Assembly: GCA_964344775.1 (NCBI GenBank)
Contig: CAYFOO010000045.1
Span: 1 to 11,215 of the forward strand
Length of the DNA stretch: 11,215 bases
Direction: 5' to 3'
Origin: CAYFMH01 sp964344775
GTDB taxonomy: Bacteria; Patescibacteriota; Gracilibacteria; UBA4473
The first letter of the stretch is position 1. Each line of letters opens with the position of its first letter. Position numbers and translations under genes: made by a program. Positions 11,122-11,215 of the stretch are shown here, piece after piece. The notes under the pieces are model-generated. The model made no database searches, was not told the DNA's origin, and saw only the letters and a program-made list of their open reading frames with translations.

Positions 11122-11215
11122 ATGCCAACTTATACAACTAAATTTTCAAAATGCAAATGTTTTTTGGATATTCAAACAATTTGGGGCAAAAAGTTATGTA
11201 AAACAGTGGAGAAGG
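11122..11215 (+). CDS. possible start of a CDS leaving the window
   Basis: ATG at 11122 opens a frame that stays open to the window end (31 codons, MPTYTTKFSKCKCFLDIQTI...). TTTAAT (11110-11115) lies exactly 6 bases before the ATG, the leaderless spacing seen at other genes, but its -35 box is weak. The CKC pair and third Cys (position 26) are visible. No family can be named from 31 residues. Confidence 0.35.
   Translation, partial: MPTYTTKFSKCKCFLDIQTIWGKKLCKTVEK

Noticed and set aside
1..11215. Alternative genetic code (UGA as Gly, as in Gracilibacteria)
   Set aside because: All intact genes are open in the standard code, and TGA is used as a plausible stop at 5194-5196.
1..11215. CRISPR array
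   Set aside because: The repeats found are 7-base tandems or single palindromes; no regularly spaced 25-40 base repeats with unique spacers exist.

Overview
The window looks like chromosomal DNA from an AT-rich, gene-dense bacterium of the Candidate Phyla Radiation (Patescibacteria, perhaps Peregrinibacteria or a relative). This is inferred from three things: short heptanucleotide repeats and palindromic repeats that run from spacers into reading frames; a secreted Ig-like domain of a type I associate with that group; and promoters whose -10 box lies only 6-7 bases before the start codon. All intact genes read through in the standard code, with TAA, TAG and TGA all used as stops, so UGA recoding is not indicated. 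No database search was possible.

Layout. At the left end, a cysteine-rich metal-binding-type gene is interrupted by one TAA (99-584). It meets tail to tail an exported papain-like (NlpC/P60 or CHAP-type) protein (577-1611, minus). A 140-bp MITE with perfect 14-bp ends and a perfect 8-bp target duplication (1650-1805) separates this from dnaX (1887-3467, minus), whose linker is largely built from repeats.

An accessory stretch follows (3581-5970). It holds a small possible nuclease/toxin-like gene, a hairpin cluster, a 518-bp IS66 remnant with the same ends as the MITE, a GC-richer exported-protein gene with its own promoter, leader and strong terminator, and a Phd/YefM antitoxin with a MazF/PemK toxin (minus).

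The right half is housekeeping and lineage-specific: a small secreted Ig-like protein, a DNPH1-type deoxynucleotide N-hydrolase, tRNA-Lys(CUU) with encoded CCA, and folP (dihydropteroate synthase), all minus. Divergent from folP is a 350-bp regulatory region with two promoter-plus-hairpin units and a possible 42-codon ORF. It leads to a 487-aa protein that I read as a remote member of the SAM hydroxide adenosyltransferase/fluorinase superfamily. The end holds a cysteine-rich unknown, a membrane-anchored cupredoxin-fold protein lacking two expected copper ligands (both minus), and the start of a plus-strand ORF that leaves the window.

How it fits together. There is no single large operon or defence system. 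The best candidates for something undescribed are the SAM-transferase-like protein with its unusual leader, the IS66-type MITE, and the mobile palindromic/heptad repeats that have become protein linkers in two genes.
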